Notes under the pieces: generated by a model
The model's input: only the letters and a program-made list of their open reading frames with translations
What the model was told of the DNA's origin: nothing
The model's database searches: none
Made by a program: the position numbers and the translations under genes
DNA from: Pseudopithomyces maydicus
Lineage: Eukaryota > Ascomycota > Dothideomycetes > Pleosporales > Didymosphaeriaceae
Assembly (NCBI GenBank): GCA_026873275.1
Contig: JANTUC010000007.1
Location: 1,240,001-1,304,000, forward strand
Length of the DNA: 64,000 bases
Reading direction: 5' to 3'
Shown: positions 56,591-64,000 of the stretch, piece after piece
Layout of the letters: every line of letters starts with the position of its first letter
Numbering within the stretch: position 1 is the stretch's first letter

Positions 56591-58550
56591 GTGTACTGTG
56601 GGGAGGTGGTCTCCCCATAGATAGATAATTTAATTAATTAATTATATAGTATTAGGCAAGGCTTTAGTTAGTATATCTATTAGTAAAGATCCTTAATAGG
56701 AGGATTATTCTACCTTTATACTTTATAACTTAGATAAAAACGGCGATAAGGCTTTTCTACTAAATAATTTTAATTTATTATATATATTAAACCTGCCTAC
56801 TATACTTATATAATAATTTTTTTAATTACTACTACTATAGGTATTTAATATTCCTAAATATTTTACTTTACTAGGGACGTCCGCAGGATCCTAATTAAAA
56901 ATCCTTATATATATTTAGCACTACCTTAATAATAATTATACTAAAGAGGTATAATAAGTAAAAAAAGGTTAAAAAAGAGTTATCTAGTAAGTATTAGTTT
57001 AACCCTATATATTTATTTATTTATTAAGCCACCCGTGCAGAACATAAAATACTATAATAATATAATAAATTATTATACTTAATAAAGTTTTAAGTACCCT
57101 AGTAATAAGAAATTATAATTAAATAAAAGTAGTCCTAATAAAAGAGTAAAAAATTTTAAATTTAATATAAAAAGCGTTCTGTCTGTATATAAGCACTATA
57201 GTTACTATTAAAAGAATAAAGGTATATTAAAAAAGTGTTATATAATTAATAATTACTAAGAAGGTGTATTAGTTAAATATTAATTAAAAAGATTAAAATT
57301 AAAAGGATTTTTAATTATAAAATAAGAAACTCCCTATTACAAATTCCCTACTATTTATTAAACTACTATTATACTATACTTAGCTTACTATTTACACACC
57401 CCTATTATTAATTATAATTATTTATAACTCTATTATTATTATATTTATATATATTAAATATAATTTATTTAGTAACTCTAGCGGCTAAAAGTTACTTATT
57501 TTATTTAGGAGTAGTAAGAATAAATTAGGCTCTAAACTAATTTATTTTAAAGAGTATTAAATATTTTTTATAAATAGAGGATATATACTGTAGTTGCGTA
57601 TATTAGACTTTTTATTATATTTTAATAGTAATAATGTAATAGAGTTCTTAGAGGATTATAATTATATTATTAACTATTATTAATATAATAACTTTAATAA
57701 GCTCTTATAGCTTCTAGACTTCTATTAAGCTTAATTAAAGTATATAATTAGGTTTATAAAGGAATTTAAAAAAATAATTAAAAGGATCTTTAAAAGGCTA
57801 TCTTAGCTTATTAAAAGAAGATAAATATTTTTTAAATAATAATAAATTAACCCTTTTTAGAGAGGTTCTATTTTAATACTTTTTAAAACCCTAAGCTAAG
57901 AATAATATAATATTATACTAAGTTTATAGTATATATAGGGACCTATATAAAATAAAATTAAATTTAAAAATATAAAAAAAGCTTCTTTTTCTTTTAAGAG
58001 TTATATTAGTAAGATAAGGAATATATATTATTATATATATTATTATTTAGGCCTACGCCTAGTAATCTATTTATATATAATATAAATACTATTTATACTT
58101 TTATAAAGAGACTAAAGGAATAGAGGAGGGGTATTTTAAATTATAATTTTATATATATAAGTTAAAATACTTAGTATACCTAAAATTTTATTTTAACTAT
58201 GAAAATAATATAGGTAAATTAATATAATTGCTTATAAATCCTACTAATTACTTAACTATAAATAGTTCTAGTATTATTAAGTTATTTTAAGATTACCCCT
58301 AAGGCTAATAGGGATATAGAGATATAGTAGTTATATAAAAATTTAAAGAGAATAAGCCTAAATACTTAAAAAATTATATTAATTATTAAAAAGTTAGGCT
58401 ATAGGCACTTTTAAGGGATAAAAGATATTAATTAAAATATAAAGTCCCTAAGGCATTTTTTAAATTAAATTATAATAAATTAGCTAGCTAGATTGGCTAT
58501 TTACTTAAATAATTTAAATAGAAATATTAGATTATTTATAAATCTATTAA
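56591..58550. other. AT-rich region with GGGGAG/CTCCCC hairpin
   Basis: Starts with TGTGGGGAGGTGGTCTCCCC (56,597-56,616), a GC-rich hairpin that begins TG and could be the edge of another LTR; no second copy is seen. The rest is RIP-mutated, with long open stretches but no domain I can name. Confidence 0.45.
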
Positions 58551-58559
58551 GGCCTCTAT

Positions 58560-59667
58560 CTAGTCTCAATTGAGACCTACAGGTTCCAGAAAGTTCTAAT
58601 GATTGATATAACAAGCGATTATTTAATTAGTTATAAAGTATATATATAAGGTTTATTTAATTGCATAAAAAGTTATTTTAATAGACACCTATTAATACCC
58701 TAGTACTAAATACTATAGTAGATAACCATTTAATATAACTAATATAAATAGCTATATTATACTTATAAGGAATTTATAAAGCTTTTTTATTTTCTCTAGC
58801 TAGTCTATACTTCTATAAAGCTCTAGTATTTCTTTTATTTTATTATTTAAATTATCTTTCCTGCTATTCTTTATCAGCTAATATATTTTATTATTTGGTA
58901 TTATTTTTATAATCCTAAGTTTATTCTTTATATAGTTGTAATTACTTATATAACAAGACTCTATTTATAGTATTATTATTAGTATTAGTATTAATATTAG
59001 CTTATATATAAACTTGTTTTTAACTTACTAGAATTAATAAATAACCTAAATTTAGTATTTAATACTAGAAGCTGTAAGATTATAACTATTTTTTTATTAA
59101 TTTTAAATTTACTAGTATATTTTTGAAGTCTAGCCCTTATATTATTATTTAAACTAAAGAGTTGGTTTTTATCTATTAGATTATTCTACTTAAAAGTTAG
59201 TAGATTATTAAAATATAGTCTTATTTTAATCTTAGAAGCAGAAGTGAAAAAGTTAGAAATTATAATATTATAATATATAACTTTCTTTAATTTGCAATAT
59301 ATATAAAAATTATATTAAATATTAGGAGAAGTTGGTACTATAAATACTCTTAGAGCCAAATTAGAAGCTTTAAAATTCGAATTAGATAACCTATAAAGTT
59401 AAGCTCTAATATAAACTGTTATCTACTATTGTCTTCTATTACCTATTATTATATAATGTGACTATCTATATTAGATGATAGAGCTGGATATGCTCTAGTA
59501 TTCTCTACTACTACCTTAGTAATTATATAGCAGCACGAGTTCGAATCACGCTATAGTTAAAAAAAAGTACCTTTTAAGAGCTGGTTATTAGTTATATAGT
59601 ATATAGAATATATTTCCTTATCACTAAGTAGTTATAAATAGCAACTTTCTTATCAAAAAAAAAAAAA
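58560..59667 (+). mobile_element. poly(A)-tailed retroposon, copy C
   Basis: 1,108 bp, with the palindromic head TCTCAATTGAGA and a 13-A tail. Flanked by GGCCTCTAT (58551-58559 and 59668-59676). Aligns over its length to copy A in reverse. GAGTTCGAATCACGCT near 59,530 is the tRNA B-box-like motif. Confidence 0.8.
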
Positions 59668-59676
59668 GGCCTCTAT

Positions 59677-62600
59677 AAAGTTATATAGGCCCCTAATAAA
59701 GTAAGGGATCTTACCTATAATAGAATCAGCGTAGGAATAAAAGCTAGATACCTAAAGATAAATAAAGAAATAATAGGGTATATTTTAACTATATATTATT
59801 AGAATATAATATAGGCTATTACCTGCAGCTTATTTAACTATATAAAGGGAATTAAGCTTACTATTTCTATAATTAGTTTTTTAAGTCCTTTTACTTCTAA
59901 TTTAGTAATATAAACTACTTACTAAGAGATGTATCTAGTATAATTCTATTTATAGAATAATATAAGTAGTTTTTATAGAAGGTTAAAAAGAGATTCTAAG
60001 TTATTAATTAATAAGTATAAAGTTAAATCTATTAAGAAGTTTAGCTAAAGCTATAAAGTAATATTTTATTTATAATTTTTAGGGCGTAGGTGCAGGATAA
60101 TATTATATTAAAAGTTATAATAAATGAATATAATTTTAAGATCCTCTTTAAAGCGGCTAATATATTTAAAAATAATTTGTAAGAGGTATATTCTATCCTC
60201 TTTAATATAATTAATAGCTTTAAGGAGGATTACTTTAAAAAAGATTTAAAAAAGGTAAATATATAAATTAAGTTTTAATTATATAAATTATTACAGTCTC
60301 CGCCTAATAGTAATTTTATTTTATTATAATTTTATACTTCTATTATAAAAGCTTAAAGGGCCCTTTAGAGTAGCCTATAAAGTTATACTATATTAAAAAT
60401 AGTATTTTACTATAATTAAAATAATATAATTAGTTAATAAGTATCTATATCTAGTCCCTCTACTTTATGCCCTTTTATTAAGTAAGATACTTAAGAATTA
60501 ATAACTCTACTATTTACTATATAGAGATTTAGATTTTTAAATTCTTTTAAATAGCCCTTAATAGACCCCCTATAAAAATATATAGTACCTTTAATTAATA
60601 CTTTAAGTAGAGTAATAAAAGAGTCTTTGTAGTTAGAAGCCTAGTTAAATAAAAAATATTAAAGTATTAATTTAGAAACTTCTAAAGTAGATATTATCTA
60701 AAAATTACTAAATTAAGAAGTTTAATATTTTATTATAAAAGATTTTATCTATTACTTTAGATTCTATTAACTATTATAATAAATTATTAATTAAAAAGAG
60801 GAGGCCGACTATGCCTAATAAAATAAATTAGTTTAATTTATAAAAGAAAATATTATTTCTAAAATATACTGCCTAATTAAAATAGATAAAATTTACTAAG
60901 CTATAAATAGTAAAAAAAAGAGGGATTAGGCTAGTAAAATAATATATAAGTTATTTATATATTATTTTATTAGCTAGTTTAATACGCTAGCGCTAAAAGA
61001 GTAGGAATTAATATATTTAATTTAAAGGTATTTAAAATAAAATTAAAAAATTATAGATTTTAGAGTCCTACCTAAGGAAGTCTTAAAAGTTAAAAAAATA
61101 AAATACTAAGTATTTAATAAAGGAGATATTTAGGAGGCTTAAAGAGATAATAATATTATAAAAAAGATTTAAATATAGAAGTAAAATAGTAACTTAGTTA
61201 TACTTACGTAAAAACTTCTTACCTTATAAGTATAATTTAATAGGGATAAGCACTAAGTAAAATATTTTATTAATATTAAATTATAAATTAATTTAATTTA
61301 AGAGAGTATAGTAAAGGCACTATACTTAGTTTATAAAAATACTTTAAAGGAGTATAAATAAAGTATACTAATATTTATAAATAGAGAAGAATTACTAATT
61401 ATAAGGATTATTTATAATATTAGGGTATAAGTAGGGGCAGTAATAATAATTATTTACTTTTATATAGTAGAGAATCTAACTTAGTCTATTATTTTAGGGG
61501 TGCTATAATATGCAGTAGTAAGACTAAATATATAATATATTATATAAAGTTAATTATACTACTAAATATTCTCTTCTAACTTATAATAAAATACCGTCTT
61601 TATTATATTTAATTTACTTATATTAGATTTAGATATATATAGCCCTTACATTATAAAAATATTAAATATAATTATTATTTCTAATTTATAAAATAAAAAA
61701 ATAACTTCTTTAAAGAGCTGCGCTAAGAAAAGTATAAATATAATAAAAAAGTATAATTATTTATAGCTAAAATTAGCTATATTTATCATTATATTTTAAT
61801 TAAGATAGATATAGAGCTAAATAAATTATAAAATCTATATTTTACTTAAAAATTAAAAGAAGTGATAGACTAGAATAAAAATATAAATAGATTAGTTACT
61901 AACTATAAAAGATACCTTTATACCTATATAAATATAAGTAATATTATATAAAATATATAATAATAAAAGTAAAAAAGGTAAGAAAAGCTAAAAAAGTACT
62001 TATTTACGTATTTTAGTACTCCTTTAAGAGCAGCTCTTTTATTATAATAATAAAAGATAGAAGGCAGCGAACTTAAGTATAATTAAGTAATAAAAGGAAA
62101 TAAATACTATATATAAAAGAATAATTAATAAGATTCGCTTAGTAAATATATTAAAAGACTATTAAATAACTAGTAATTTCAGCAATTCTAATTAAAAAAA
62201 TAGGTAAATATATAAATAAAAATAATTTTATACTTCCGCGCTGGCTCCTTTAGAACTATATAATTACTTATTTAAAAAAAGGTATATTAGGTTTACTAAA
62301 GGAACTAGACTAATAAAGGCCTAATTTAAGATTTTTTAATTTAGTTTTTATTTATACTTAGAAGAAGTAGCTTTAATAAAAAAATAATATATAATTAAGA
62401 GGGGGTAATTATATTTAATTTTAATAAAATAAAAAGATTTTTTCCTAATATAATACTATTATATTAAATTTATACTATTAAGTATATTACTTAATAGGAG
62501 TCTACTTTCCAACCTCTAAAAAAGCTATAGAATATAGTAATAGAAATAATATAAAAATATATTATATAAGGTTTTATAGAGGAGTATAATAATTAATACT

Positions 62601-64000
62601 ATAATTTATAGTTTCTAGTACTAAAACAGGACTTTAAGTATTAATTTATCTTTAATACTTAAAAGATAAATAAAATAATTATATAAAATATAATACTTTT
62701 ACTATATATAAATAACTTTTTAGAAATATTCGCCAGCAGCTTTCTAATTATATTAATAAATTTTTTTAGGGTATAACTAACTAGAGCTTTATAAAAATAA
62801 TTATAATATTATCGCTATTATAATAGCTAGCCTACTAATATAATAGTATATTTTATTTTAAAATATAATAAATATACCTATTATATTCTTTTGCGCTATT
62901 TTTAAAATCCTATAAAAATATTATCCGCATAACTGTGTCCTATTTATTAATAATATATATATAGGGGGAGTAAAAAGGGAAGTAGATTTATTACTAATAT
63001 TAAAATTATTTAGTATCTATAAATATATACTAAAATATATTTAAAAGGTAGACTAAGTTCTAGTAAATATAAAAAGGGCTAAAGATATAATATCTAAAAT
63101 AAAATATTTTTAGGAAATAGATCGCCTAGTAGTAATTAATTATAAAATTAATATTATAGAATAATACCCTTAAAAATTTAAAATAGAAAAAATTCTTAAT
63201 TAGCTAGTATATTATAATTAAAACAAAATTAAAATATTTATAAGAATATATATCTATTATTAATAATAGGTTTATTATTTTACGCTAATTGTGAAGCCTC
63301 TTTTCTACTTAATAAAGAAGGATATAAATTTTCTATAAAAAGAACTTTAATAAGAAGTTATAAATAGGCTTAAGTATATTATTATATTAACGCTAGCACT
63401 AGTAGTACTAGATTATAATTTTAGGTAAATAATATATTTAGGGGTAGATATAAGCGCCTAAAGAGTAGAAGTAGTAATTAAGTAATTAAAAATTAATAAA
63501 AAATATTACTCTATATAGTTTAAAAGCACTATATAGTCTATAGAGTAGTAGAAGTGGCACTCTACTAAACTAGAAGTTAAAATAATATTATAAATATTAA
63601 AGAAACTGCAGTACTACCTCTATAAAATATACTTTATAATTAAAATAGACGCTTAAGTCTTAATTTACTAATTAAACTAGATAGGTATAAAGGTATTAAA
63701 CTTATTAATAAATTAATAGATAGTTGCTATCTTACTATAAAATTTTAAAATTAAATATATAAAAGGAAAGAAGTATATTATTATAAATATATTACTGTAT
63801 TTTAATATTCTTAACTAGATAATTGGCAGCTACTAGAAGATTCTAAGAATAATTTAAATATATATATTAATTATATTATATATAAAAGTATTAAATATAA
63901 CTTATTAATCTATAAAACGCCTATTAATAATTATTTACTAAGGGCTAAGCATAAGAATAAGTTTAAAGAAATTACTTAATATTTAATATACTAGTATATT
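59677..64000 (+). mobile_element. RIP-degraded Gypsy relic, runs off the window
   Basis: Plus-strand relic. RT/connection remnants lie at about 63,130-63,400 and RNase H at 63,400-63,800 (IYLGVDIS, later WHSTKLE and TIEIDAQ-type readings, then a KGKKYIVINILL-type end). Upstream to 59,677 the sequence is AT-rich with K-rich frames that may be former gag. The retroposon copy C sits at its left side and 56,591-58,550 may be its beginning. Confidence 0.6.

Noticed and set aside
24386..64000. Host genes or CRISPR-like arrays in the AT-rich block
   Set aside because: All recognisable coding remnants belong to transposons. Repeats are LTRs, terminal inverted repeats and retroposons; no regularly spaced array is seen.

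Overview
The window comes from a filamentous ascomycete genome (Pezizomycotina; a Dothideomycete with AT-isochores is my best guess, by inference). The evidence is short GT-AG introns of about 45-120 nt, an intron-containing tRNA-Pro, fungal families (tyrosinase, LIM-RhoGAP, RPB4, DHA2-type MFS), and a large AT-rich block whose transposon relics carry the RIP signature: TpA enrichment and TAA/TAG stops where CAA/CAG codons are expected.

Region 1, bases 1-17,058, is GC-balanced and gene-rich. In order: a broken DUF1996 gene (+), tRNA-Pro(AGG) (-), a trans-aconitate-type methyltransferase (+), an eight-exon secreted tyrosinase (-), a LanC-like protein (-), a four-exon LIM-RhoGAP (-), a 1.55-kb divergent promoter region, RNA polymerase II subunit RPB4 (+, four exons), and an MFS transporter (+). 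I rebuilt the exons of the split genes by following protein frame and splice sites across ORF fragments.

Region 2, 17,059-24,380. Composition changes sharply right after the MFS stop codon. An almost unmutated Ty3/Gypsy chromovirus (17,657-24,380, minus strand) sits in the AT-rich DNA. It has 436-bp LTRs differing at one base, a TAGAC target-site duplication, gag, a TTTTTTA slippery site into pol, a self-complementary candidate primer site, and an extra gene antisense to pol. The extra gene encodes a Zn2Cys6-like cluster followed by a coiled coil.

Region 3, 24,381-64,000, is AT-rich and consists of nested, RIP-degraded transposons. A plus-strand Gypsy relic (24.4-37.9 kb) is interrupted by a poly(A) retroposon (28,141-29,323) and by an older relative of the intact chromovirus (30,172-36,996, TSD CTATA). 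A Tc1-like element (37,856-40,223) carries a young solo LTR in its left end. A second Gypsy (42,265-49,388, TSD AGTCC), an inverted second Tc1 copy (50,659-52,774), an inverted second copy of the first Gypsy (about 52.8-56.6 kb), another poly(A) retroposon (58,560-59,667) and a further Gypsy relic running off the end complete the block. I see no host gene in it.

The best candidate for an under-described system is the chromovirus architecture: an antisense zinc-cluster/coiled-coil ORF beside an LTR packed with TGATCA motifs, with a degraded antisense ORF in the same place in the older relative.
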